From contig OX459095.1 in NCBI GenBank assembly GCA_949775045.1, positions 25,297,278 to 25,361,277 on the forward strand: DNA of 64,000 bases. The letters are read 5' to 3'. How positions within the stretch are numbered: the stretch's first letter is position 1; each line of letters opens with the position of its first letter. A program made the translations under genes and the position numbers. This DNA is from Metridium senile. Lineage: Eukaryota; Cnidaria; Anthozoa; Actiniaria; Metridiidae. A model generated the notes under the pieces. That model saw only the letters and a program-made list of their open reading frames with translations. It ran no database searches and was not told the origin of the DNA. Positions 23,441-35,300 of the stretch are shown here, in pieces.

Positions 23441-23824
23441 ATCATACTTGCAAAGGTCTAAGTTTTAACAACTCATCATTGACCTTTACTAGAGGCATAA
23501 TCCGAAACAATACTATCAAGCTCCTACTATATTATACACGACCTTTCTCAAATGTGGGATGCCAAATGTGGTGCTTAGTGGTGCGTGGTGTGATATGAGA
23601 ATGCGCAGAGTACCTTAACTTTGCAAATAAATTTTGTCTCCAACTTGGACTTTTCTTCAAGGAACTTTTATAATTTAGTTTTAAATACGTGTTGGAGTTT
23701 TTTAAGCCTTTCAAGCTAACTGTCAAGTCTAGCCTCTGCCTATTACAGTGAGCTACTACTATTGAATCTGTTTCAATTAACTATTGTCAAATAAAATTGT
23801 AAAAATATGTAGTAAATAAAGATG

Positions 23825-24332
23825 AATAGACCGATCCAAGGTTATTGCCGCCATCTTGCAAGGGGTGCAAAACTACTGGGCCGAGTAGAGAATGTATGTG
23901 ATTTTGGACCACTTTGAACGTACGTTTTTTTCTTCCAATTCATTGGATTTTCAAAGTTAAAATTGCGGTCTATCAAAGGTTTTGCATTTGTTTATCACAT
24001 ATTCAAAAAATAGCGCTGGGGAACGAGCTACAGGCTCGCTGTAATCAATATTTTAGATCTACATACAAACACTTTGTTTCAGCGATTTAGAATTACACAG
24101 TAAATATAGGGAGATTTGAAATCGCCGTTTACATACGTCTCACATCATTTAACAACCTTAGTTTGATCTCAGGTATATCCATGCATAGTATCTTTGATAT
24201 AAAATGTTTATATTGAACATTCGGCAATTTCCAGTGGAGTTATATAAGTTCAAAGTTACATACATTTACTGCTCGCCCCAGTAGTTCTGCACCCCCTACA
24301 AGATGGCGGCAATAACCTTGGATCGGTCTATT
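23825..24332. repeat. 508-bp MITE with AATAGACCGATCCAAGG ends (copy A)
   Basis: The left end AATAGACCGATCCAAGGTTA and the right end TAACCTTGGATCGGTCTATT continue inward as CCGCCATCTTG / CAAGATGGCGG and CTACTGGG / CCCCAGTAG, giving arms of about 60 bp. No coding frame. The duplicate is at 60021-60528. Confidence 0.9.
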
Positions 24333-25286
24333 GAATTGAATTGAATTGAATAAACTCGCAGGTCGTGTTTTATCAGGTTTTAAAACACTCCTGCTCGTTT
24401 ATTAAATTGTACATATACTGCCAAAAGTCTTCTTCTGCTAATGTTTATGAAGAAAACATAAAACCAGAGCTTTCAAGCTTAGATAAAACAGTATTCAAAC
24501 AGTTTTCATGACGACTAATGACTATAAAATGGCACCATGTTGTGAATGTACGTCTCGCACCTTGACGTGATGAGTGATCCTTCGACCGTAGCCAATCAAA
24601 AACTACGTCCATCTGGTGGACGTAGTTTGAATCAAAAAAGTTGGGGTTTGTCTGCAGGCTCTTTCTTCCCTCCTTCTCCCCACCACCCCTCCATTCCCCC
24701 TCTCTCCCCCCAATCCCCAAGAGCTGCCACGCAGGCTATTTCGGGACATGAAATCCGCTCATCCTAAAAACTTGTCCGTTTGACCAAAAAAACACAAAAA
24801 TCATTCAAATTAATTTGACGCTTAATTTCGATAAAATAGGTGTTTCTTATCTATAAAATCGTTTTTATTAAGTTAGAAAGTCATTTTGCACTAAAAAACA
24901 TTCATTTTTTTCAAGCATTTTTTGGCTGGCTGATTGACTTATAATATGTATGTGGCCATTCTCCAATTGGCTTGGAGTTCTGGTTACGAAGAGATTATAA
25001 TAAATAATGTTTTAAACTTCCTGATTAAATGTAATCTGGGTAAATTTAATGTCGATTAAAAAATATCCACCATATTTCTCTGTGAATCGGCCATTTCAAG
25101 CCAAATTGGCTGGATTGTTTACATGCGATGACCCAGTTAATAGCTGTTAAGCGTTGGTACTTTTGCTTTACCGTTTTTTCCCCTTTTTGTGTGCAGATAT
25201 TTTTTTCTCGCGCTTAAACTTTGAGCGACGAGAAAATAAACTTTCATATTGCTTTAAAGGTGAGAGAAATACACTAACCTACATTA

Positions 25287-26770
25287 TTTAAATACTTTAG
25301 TATTTCCTAGACGAGGTTGTTTTCTCAAGGTTCTGAAAATGTTAAAAAAATCTATGAAAGCGTTTTCGAGAAAATTGAGTTTGAATCTTTTTGACATTTC
25401 AGTTATACAACAACAAAAAAGGAGTCCTAAAACAGTTCCTTGAGGTACCCCAGACTTTACATGCTTTACGATGAGAAAGCTCTATCACTGACACACTACT
25501 GCTTGCTATTGCTGTGTGAGTTAGGAAATCTCTTTTCCAACGATTTAGGGAGTCATCAACACCATTGTAACTCAACTTCAACTTCACCTTTTTGAATGCT
25601 TTGGAAAACTTCCAAATGGCTAAGATAGTGGTTTTCCCCTTGTTAAGGGCATCTGCAATATCTTGTATGGTGCATGGTAAGTAGTTGTGTCTCAGTTATT
25701 CTCATTTGCATTAGCTTTCTCACATGTGAGATGCGACGTTTGAACTATAGGTCTCAGATACGTAAAAGCAAGACGAAATGTCCTATAGCAAGTGAAATGA
25801 TGAAGTATACTTGTATGAATTGGCATAACTGTGGTGTTAAGCTGTGATCACAGTGTTCTAGCAAGTGATCATGAAATGATGAAGTGAGACTTAGTATGTG
25901 GGATAACTGTGGTGTCCTAGTGCCGTAGCTTATGAAGTGAGACTTATGTAGCAGTGTTTTTTCATTAATATTGATATATTTTATATTTTAACTTAATCAA
26001 ATCTAGTATATTTTTTGATAATTTAGTATTCTTATATTTAGTATTCTTATTATATATTGTATCAAATTGTAAATATTACGCAATTCAGTTAGCAATTACT
26101 ACTGCAATGTAATTTTATTAATACACCTATCTATCTGTATGTATTGGGATAACTGTGCTGTCCTAGTGTTCGAGCAAGGGAAATGATGAAGTGAGACTTT
26201 GTATGTATTGGGATAACTGTGGTGTCCTAGTGTTCGAGCAAGAGAAATGATGAAGTGAGACTTATGTATGTATTGGGATAACTGTGGTGTCCTTGTGCCC
26301 TAGCAAGAGAAATGATGAAGTAAGACTTATGTATGTATTGGGATAACTGTGGTGTCCTTGTTCCGTAGCAAGAGAAATGATGAAGTGAGACTTATGTATG
26401 TATTGGGATAACTGTGGTGTCCTAGTGCCCTAGCAAGAGAAATGATGAAGTGAGATGTGTGTAACAACTAAGAATCAACTCGATTGGGTGAATAGACATT
26501 GTGACTTTGGTAATAAGTCTTGGTATTAAGTTAAGCCCTGGTATTAGTACATATAATCAGGAAAATTCTGGAGATTTATATCAAGAAAGAACCACATTTA
26601 AATGTTTTGATTTTGCTAAAAAAATATATTTTATAAACAATTTTATGTTAAAATTTAATTTATATTATAAAAGTTCAATTTTCTCGAAAACGCTCTCATA
26701 GATTTTATTAAAAGTTTCAGAACCTTGAAAAAACAACTTCTTCTCGGAATTACTAAAAGTGTTTTAAAAA
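25287..26770. repeat. 1.5-kb inverted-repeat element containing a minisatellite (copy A)
   Basis: Arms of about 90 bp, imperfect: left TAGACGAGGTTGTTTTCTCA ... GAAAGCGTTTTCGAGAAAAT, right ATTTTCTCGAAAACGCTCTC ... TTGAAAAAACAACTTCTTCT. The left-arm motif also occurs in the 3.2-kb unit near 21490-21525. A 65-bp minisatellite lies between the arms. The duplicate is at 61483-62966. Confidence 0.8.
25793..26456. repeat. 65-bp minisatellite (copy A)
   Basis: Units contain GTATTGGGATAACTGTGGTG, then AAATGATGAAGTGAGACTTA. Five regular units lie at about 26136-26456, with diverged or partial units before them. An AT-rich spacer (25950-26130) separates the two groups. The duplicate is at 61989-62652. 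Confidence 0.9.
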
Positions 26771-29341
26771 GGTAAGTCAATTTTTCATGAAATTCCAAGT
26801 CACGAAATTCCTACCAGTAGCTATAGTTGCAGATGAAATGTTGTTTAGCTAAATCTGATGGTAAGCCTGATAGAACACATCATCTAACGGTTTTTTTAAA
26901 CTGTTAGAAAATTGTCAAACTTCTTTTTATATTTCTAAACTTTGCTGTTCCAACTAGCAACAGACAATATAATTTTTCGTGTAGTCGTGTGATCTTTGTG
27001 CATTTGATTCAGACCAAACTTGGATCGACTCCACTCAGTTCAACTATCATTAAATATCATTGTGGCTACTGCATTCTGGGAATGCGTAGCCACTATGTCA
27101 TCGAGTCGTGTAAGGGTGGGTGTAAGAAATCGGTATATACTTCATTGCTGAATGTCCATGTAGTCGTTTTATTGGTTTGGTCAAATATAAGTGGATGATA
27201 CAAGACCACATGAAGTAAATACCCGTAACTCCACACGAAGCCTGCTTCGTAGCCAATCAATATATATTCGATAAACTTTGTAACCAATAGTAAACGACTA
27301 GCTCGCATTCGTTCTTTCGATTCCTTCACGAAGGAAAACGAATGTCCACCGATGACACCTCATGCTTGATCGTGATCTCTGGAACCTTCGACAAACTTGT
27401 GGGACTTCATGATCATAACTTTCTTCGATTTTCGGTAAGTAAAGTTGATTTTTCGAAAAATTATTTAAAGTTTTACTTATCACAGCTTTTATTTACCGTT
27501 TCTATTGAATAAAATGAAAGGGTTTCAAGTTTTACTTAGCTTTTAAGCCGATGTTTACGCCGAGATGATTGACGAGTCAGCAAAATCGCTCGCTATAAAT
27601 TTTGATGAATCAGCTCCAGTTGACAGAAATACCAAACAACAAAAACCGAACTGAAAACCTCGTTAGGGGAATACATGAGCCTCTTCGGACGATGAATGAG
27701 GCTCTTTGTATGAAAACTGAGTCACATTAAGATTATGAAAACACTAAAGAGAAAGAAAATAAGACAAAAATATAAAAAAAATCCTTAGAAAGTCAACACC
27801 TAGAACATCCATCTAACAACAACCAATATTGTTATTGATATAAAACTAACATTCTAGACATAAAAATACAAACTACTGAATAAAATTTAGAGCTACAGTA
27901 TATATACCCACCTGGCAACCCTTACACCTATAAAAGACCATAAACTACAACTGACAAAAAATAGGTGGAAAATAGTTTTCTTTGTGCACAATATTCAAAA
28001 CCAACAAGACGCTGAACAGCAACAAACAGCTAACACATTCACCTAGTTTTCATATTTCCCTAAGTCATATTCAACACAAATTCAATAAGCAAATAATTAA
28101 TTGAGTCAGACTATATATCACTACCTAAGACTAACTTTTCCATAAAAGCAAATTTATGTCTAAAATTTAAAACTTCAACTAATTATTTCTCTGCTTCATC
28201 TGGTGCAATCAAAAATGTTGATTAATTAATTAATTTTTGTTTTTTATTCATCAGGTTTATGTGAACACCGCAAAGTCTGGCACACAGAAAAAGTTGTTAT
28301 TTCATTAAACAGTATACACCTAATTGCAAGAACGTTGTCTTGACTTTTGTTTAATAATGTCACTTGACGTTAATTTAGACATGACACTTTCATCCACTTT
28401 GGAATGTCCTCATTCGCTGTAACATTTCAATAAAAACTCAATTCGGCACTCCCAACCATATTCCAACATCTCCAATCAACAACAAAACTTAAAGCAATCC
28501 AACTCCAAAATATAACAAAACTTCAAATTGTTTCAATCGTCAGTGAAACAGTAGCCACATGGACCCATCGGGCCGTATTGTTTTAGATGATATCATGATT
28601 ACCTTATAGTCATGAGGGACGATTAGTCTAAATATCCCTCATGAATTTAATCATGAGCAATGATCCCTCATTATAACAATCACTGAGACCATTCCTGGAT
28701 CGCTTTGACCCAAACGAAGGACCTTGTACTACACACAAGTCCATACTCTAACACTTGTGGGACTCCGTTAAGTAACTATGCGCATGCGTTGACGTTGCGT
28801 TGAAGTATAGTATAGTATGTCATGCGTGTTTGTGCAAACAAACTATAATGAATGCATGATGGTACAATTCGGCATTGTCTCCTTTAACAAAGGCAACTAT
28901 TCCTTAAAGTATGCCGAAAATCAACAGCTTTGTAAAAGTTTATAATTTATGCTTCTATAAAAACTAACATATATTTCCTAACAGTAGTTATATATTCCTC
29001 GGTAATCATAATATTACAATCTAATAGCATGCCTTTTTGGGTGATTAGTAATTAAATGTCCCTCAGCCTAGTAAAAGTAAAAGTAAAAGTCCCCCCTCAA
29101 GCCATGCTATTACTTATAATAACACAGCTTGATTATGAACTTTATTGCATTGTTCACAGGTGGTTTACGAAATGTGATTCAAATTCCTTCAACTACAAGC
29201 CCATGAAACAGTTCTTGGACCATGTTGCACTCATTTGTGCTCCTGGTTAGTTGGCTGTTCCATGGGCACGAGAGCAGCGAGGCAAATATAACCGTAAATA
29301 AGAAGATTCCTGCAATACCGTGTAAGACATTCTGAAAGGTC
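26771..29341. other. No gene recognised; upstream region of the SecA-like gene
   Basis: AT-rich DNA. A short hairpin (GTGGCTACTGCATTC / GAATGCGTAGCCAC) is at 27062-27094. An ATG-initiated 31-codon frame at 27342-27434 ends in a strong GTAAGT donor (duplicated at 63538) and might be a first exon, but I recognise no product. The last few hundred bases before 29342 must include the SecA-like promoter; no TATA box or start site can be assigned. Confidence 0.45.
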
Positions 29342-32300
29342 ATGGGGAGTTCCCAATCATGCGTTGATTGTACAAGAGCAGTGCCGACAGGAGTAAAGTG
29401 GTTTTACTGGGCTTTGTTTCGTTCTGATGGAAGGGCCAACTGCATTTATAAATTTTTTTCAAGCAATACGTGGATTAAACTTGGGGACTCTGGGTACCTT
29501 TGCCCATATTGCTTAGATAGACGAGTGGAAAATGAGAGGAGGGAAGAGGAAAATAGACGAAGAAGAAGAGAAGAAGAACAAAGAAGAATAGCAGAAGAAC
29601 AAAGAAGAAGAAGAGAAACAGAACAAAGAAGTAGAGTAGAAGAACAAAGAAGAAGAGCAGAAGAACAAAGAAGAAGAGCAGAAGAACAGAGAAAAAGAGA
29701 AGAACAAAGAAGAATAGCAGAAGAACAAAGAAAAAGGGAAGAACAAAGAAGAATAGCAGAAGAACAGAGAAGAAGAGAAGAACAAAGAAGAAGAGCAGAA
29801 GAACAGAGAAAAAGAGAAGAACAAAGAAGAATAGCAGAAGAACAGAGAAGAAGAGAAGAACAAAGAAGAATAGCAGAAGAACAGAGAAGAAGAGAAGAAC
29901 AAAGAAGAAGAGTAGAAGAACAGAGAAGAAGAGAAGAACAAAGAAGAAGAACAGAAGAACAGAGAAAAAGAGAAGAACAAAGAAGAATAGCAGAAGAACA
30001 AAGAAAAAGGGAAGAACAAAGAAGAAGAGAAGAAGAACAAAGAAAAAGGGAAGAACAAAGAAGAATAGCAGAAGAACAAAGAAGAAGAGAAGAAGAACAA
30101 AGAAAAAGGAAAGAACAAAGAAGAATAGCAGAAGAACAAAGAAAAAGAGAAGAACAAAGAAGAAGAGCAGAAGAACAGAGAAAAAGAGAAGAACAAAGAA
30201 GAATAGCAGAAGAACAAAGAAAAAGGGAAGAACAAAGAAGAAGAGAAGAAGAACAAAGAAAAAGGGAAGAACAAAGAAGAATAGCAGAAGAACAAAGAAG
30301 AAGAGAAGAAGACCAAAAAACAAGGAAAGAACAAAGAAGAATAGCAGAAGAACAAAGAAAAAGAGAAGAACAAAGAAGAATAGCAGAAGAACAGAGAAAA
30401 AGAGAAGAACAAAGAAGAATAGCAGAAGAACAAAGAAAAAGGGAAGAACAAAGAAGAATAGCAGAAGAACAAAGAAAAAGGGAAGAACAAAGAAGAATAG
30501 CAGAAGAACAAAGAAGAAGAGAAGCAGAACAGAGACGAAAAGAAGAAGAAGAACAAAGAAAAAGAGAAGAACAGAGAAGAAGGAAAAGAGAAGAAAACGA
30601 GGAGACAGAAAACCCCATAAAGACCAAGACTGAAAAAGATAACATTCTGAATTCCTGGATCATGAAAGAAAAAATGGCAAGCCGCTTGGAACATAGCTAC
30701 ATTGCACATCAAACAAAAACGTTTGATGAAAATACGAACCCGTCAAATACGGATTTAGATTTCTTGCCGGTAACACTAAATGAAGTACAAAACAAAGACG
30801 ACGATGATGATGTGATCAAAGGCAGAAGCCAATGGGCATCAATGCCTTTTACAGGGAGAAGTCAAGTTGATTCGAAAGCGTCAAACAAAGGCAAACGTGC
30901 TGAAGATATTACGAAGGAAATTGAATATCTCTGCGAGTCAGACGCATTTAAAATAAACATCATTGTGCGCATCATAGTTGCTAACCTAAAATCAAGCTCC
31001 GATTGGAGAAGACCCGATCCATTAGTACTACAAAACATCTTAAAGGAAGACTACTCTCATCCACAAATAGATGCCTGCATAGCAGCAATTTGTCGAGAAG
31101 TGAAAAGTACCCAGGGATACTGGCCCAGAAATACTCAGCTGGTGTCACTTTGTCTATTGATCAAATCATTCAAAGAGGGCCACTTGTTAGAAATAAAAAC
31201 TGGAGAAGGAAAGTCCTGTATCATAGCAATGTTTGCTGTACTCTTAGCAATGTCGGGAAGATCAGTTGATATCGTAACCAGTTCGCCAATCTTAGCAGTT
31301 AGAGACTGTGAAAAATGGCGTACCTTTTACAAGAATTTTGAAATTGGAGTTGATTGCAATTTAATTCCCAAGGAAAATGAAGATCGTCTCGAATGCTACA
31401 AAAGAACAGTTGTCTACGGGACAGTTGGATCCTTCGCGTCTGATATTCTCAGACAAGAGTTTTTAATGGAAGATGTGCGTGGTGACAGGAAATTCGATGC
31501 AGTCATTGTAGATGAAGTTGACTCGATGCTACTTGACCAATCAATCAATTTTACCTATCTTTCGAGTCCAGCCCCAGGGATGCATCATATCCAACCAATA
31601 CTTTTGATGATTTGGAATGAGGTAATACGTCATCCGAAAGTTCGAACAGACCTTGGTCAATATCTCTTCGTTGGAAAGCCAGAACCATTCCATGTTGTAT
31701 TGTCAAAGGAGAAGGACTTCGGTAACCCGCTGAACATTTTGTGCCATCTCGAACGTGGTGGTGTCCTGCGAAAGGGCTTCACTAAAGATGTGCAAGAGGA
31801 AGTTTTCGTGGACCAAAATGAAAAGAGTCTGTTCCAAAGTGAAATGAACAAAGAGAAAATGTTGCAGTGTTTGCAGTGGGTAGAATCTAACTTTGCCATA
31901 TCCATCGAAATCTTTGAGATGCACGATGAATCAACAATTTACAAGGTGAACGGTTCTCAAATTGGGAAGCCAGCCCATCTTCAGTTACTGGTCGTTGGCG
32001 AAGGCTTGGTTTGTGTACTGTACCAGGACAAAAAGACCTTGTGTGAACTCATCAAAACAAAAATTGAAAAGATCCTTGGCCTGATTACAGGTAGCCAAAA
32101 TGAAGAATGTCGCTATGAATTTCCATCTTATCTATCGGAATTTTCTCGCAACAGACTTCCACAATGGATTACTAACGCATTTCTTGCCTTATCCATGAGA
32201 GAAGGGAGAGAATATCTCATCAAAGACCAAGAAATTGTTCCTGTGGATTTCGAGTCTACAGGAGTTGTTGAAGTCAACACAAAATGGGGAGACGGATTGC

Positions 32301-35300
32301 ATCAATTTCTTGAGCTGAAACACCAAAAAAAGCTCAGCCAAATGACTCTTGTTACGAATTTCATGTCTAACCAAGCATTTTTCAAAAGATATCAAGGAAA
32401 ACTGTTTGGCCTTTCGGGCACTTTAGGAGTTGAATCTGAATTGGCGTTTCTTCAAAGATACTATGGATTGTCTTACTTAAGAATCCCAACTTACCTCAAG
32501 AAAAGGTTTTCAGAAAAGCCAGGCATTCTGTGTTCAAACAAAGATGAGTGGTTAAAGTGTATTCAAAAAGAAGTTGAAAAGCATACATCCGATGCTCTAC
32601 CTGGAAAAAAAGGAGCCGTTTTGATCATTTGTGAAGACATCAATACGGCAAAGGAAATGGAGGATTTATTAACGACGCAGAAGGCCGGCTCAATTACTAT
32701 GTTCACAGAAAATGAGGAAAAAGAAAAATTTGAAGAAAAAAAGTTTTCTGGAGGAGACATTATTATAGCAACAAACATAGCTGGCCGTGGAACAGATATT
32801 GAAATACACGAATCAGTTGTAAATACTACTGGGGGACTCTTTGTTCTTGTTACATTTCTGCCATCAAACTCAAGAGTCGAGAATCAAGTGTTTGGAAGAT
32901 GTGCCAGAAAGGGACAACCTGGATCGGCTCAGCTTGTTATCAACAAAGAATGTCTGCCCCTATATTTGAAAATTGAGCCTTTTAGTGATATCCTCGAGTT
33001 AAAAAGAATCAGAGAAGAAAATGCAAAGCTACGGCAAAATGATAATGAAAACGCTCTTTCTGATAGTACCATACCAAAGGAGAACCTGTTTTCATCCTAC
33101 TGCCAGTTTATCAAAGATACCGATAAGGAATTGAAGGATACGCCTGAATTCGAAATGAAAATCTTGTTGAATTCGATGCACGAGTTTTGGGGACTTTGGT
33201 TGAAAATGAACTGTGAAGACTTGAATAAAGACGCATTTGAAGAGCTCGAACAACGCCTGAAAAAATCTTTGCAGAAAGCCAAAGGGCAGGTTATGAATAA
33301 AACGTCACCCTGTGCCAACTTGTACCACATCATCAAATTTGCAAATGAGCGACTGATAAAGGAGGAATTTGAAGAAGCGCAAAGTCTATATACTAAAGCT
33401 ATAGAAACTGACAAGACATGGGCAGCAGTTGCTTACTACAACAGGGCATATTGTAGTTTACTTCAGCGAAAGGGTGGGTACATGGAAGCAGCAATTTCTG
33501 ATCTGAATAAAGCAAAGAATGGTTTTCTTAAATTTCGAGAAGAAGTAATACTTTCCATCAGTCTTCTCAGTATTTTACCGAAAAATACGAAAAGTGCAGA
33601 TGAATCCACAACGAAGTCTCAGTTCGACACTCGCGGTCAGATTTTGAGCTTTTACGAAGAAAACATTGACGAGGCACTAAAGAAATTGTCTGAATTGAAG
33701 GAAGCCAAGAAAGATGCAAAAGCTAAGGGACGTAATGCCTTGACTATTGCTTTAGGCGACGACAAATTTTGCAAGAAGCTAGATAGTGAACTTCATGTGT
33801 TTTGGGACCTTGGATTGACTGACGTTGTTACTATCGAGGAAAAGTGTGCCTTTAACTGGAAAGCAGCTCTTGTAGTGGTTTTAGGTGTACTGCAAATCAC
33901 AGTTGGCGTTTTTGCTGTTGCATGTAGTAGCGGGCTATTGACAACCGTTGGCTGGAGTCTAGTAACTGAAGGAATTAATGACATTTGGACTGGCGCACTT
34001 GCGTTATACAAGGGAGACCAAAACTTTGTTAAAAGCTGGGCTATTGGAAAGGCTGCCTCAATAGCGATATCAATAGCTACGTTTGGCTTTGGTCAAGTGA
34101 AATCAGCTTTGGAAGGAGCCAATGGATTCAAATCCGCATTAACTGCTGCTAAAGGAAAGATCAAGACTGCAGGAAAGGAAATGTGGACTGCGATGAAGGA
34201 AATACCTGAAATAATATCATCTAAATCATTCCCTGCCGCCATGGCAAACACTTCCAAAGAGGTTGCTGTGTATGCTGGTAAAGAATTACTTATGCGAGGA
34301 AGCAAGCATGTACTTGAATCTGTAAACAAACAACTCAAAACCAACTTTGAACACGAAACGCGAATGCTACTCAAGAAAGAACTTCATAAAGCAATGGGGT
34401 CTAAAGGAGAATATCGAGACAGCTTAGACAAATTTATTTTCTACCATTCCTTTCAGAAAGACACAGAGAAAAAGGAAATATCCGATGTTTTTATGAAGAT
34501 CCACCAAAACTTGTTGGAATCAACAAACTCAATTGGGCAACTTAGGGGCATTCTCCATGGATGTGTGAAAACTTTGCTCAAAGTAGTGAAAAGTAAAATG
34601 GAAAAGAGTAACCCTGGAATGTTTGAACGATCGCTTTCTTCAATATTGAACATCATAGACACCTGTCAAAAACAGTCATCAATTAAGGTGGAAACATATG
34701 TTTCTGCTTACTTTCAAAAAGTTGATAAAGCCCTTAAAAACATATACGCTAATGAATTTAAAGATATACTAGAGAGTGATATTATGAGTAAAGCAACAGT
34801 TATTTCTGATGTGAAGCAATTCTTGACCAGAAAAATAGAGGACCAACTTTTTCAATTGATACAGGACTCTTTTGAATGCACGTTTGACGGTTTAGTTATC
34901 GAAAAGCTTCAAAACGCTGTTGACGGAATGGTTTCGCAGTTTTCAGACGACAACGGTGTTGGCAAACATGTTTTGCAAAATATTTTCTCCATTTCGGAAA
35001 AACGTCCTCATGCCATTATGAATACTGGTTTAGATGCTATAAACAAAGGAATAGACATGTTTGCTGACGATGAAACCAAAAAGATGGCAGGTTCAGTATT
35101 AGATACTGTTAGAAGTGGAGCACAGGCACTACAAAGTAGGGATGGACAAGCCATTATGAATACTGGTTTAGATGCTATAAACAAAGGAATAGACATGTTT
35201 GCTGACGATGAAACCAAAAAGATGGCAGGTTTTGCATTCAATACTGTTAGAAGTGGAGCACAAGCACTACAAAGTAAGGATAGACAAGCCATTATGAATA

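Larger units (their letters stand above)
18881..27804. repeat. Segmental duplication, copy A
   Basis: Nearly identical to 51863-64000: offset 32982 up to about 21990, and offset 36196 from about 22000 to the window end. The jump in offset is one extra 3.2-kb unit in copy B. Only a handful of substitutions were noticed by eye over about 9 kb (for example at about 23631 and 25376), plus length changes in a G-tract. The left edge is the TTAA junction of the transposon; the right edge is unknown because copy B runs off the window. No convincing gene is inside. Confidence 0.95.

Noticed and set aside
25793..26456. CRISPR-like array of regularly spaced repeats
   Set aside because: Units are contiguous 65-bp minisatellite copies without unique spacers, in a eukaryotic genome, and nested within an inverted-repeat element.
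29446..30712. Three 280-405-codon frames on the - strand
   Set aside because: Opposite strand of a purine-rich E/R/Q array, giving only Ser/Leu/Phe/Cys low complexity. Not genes.
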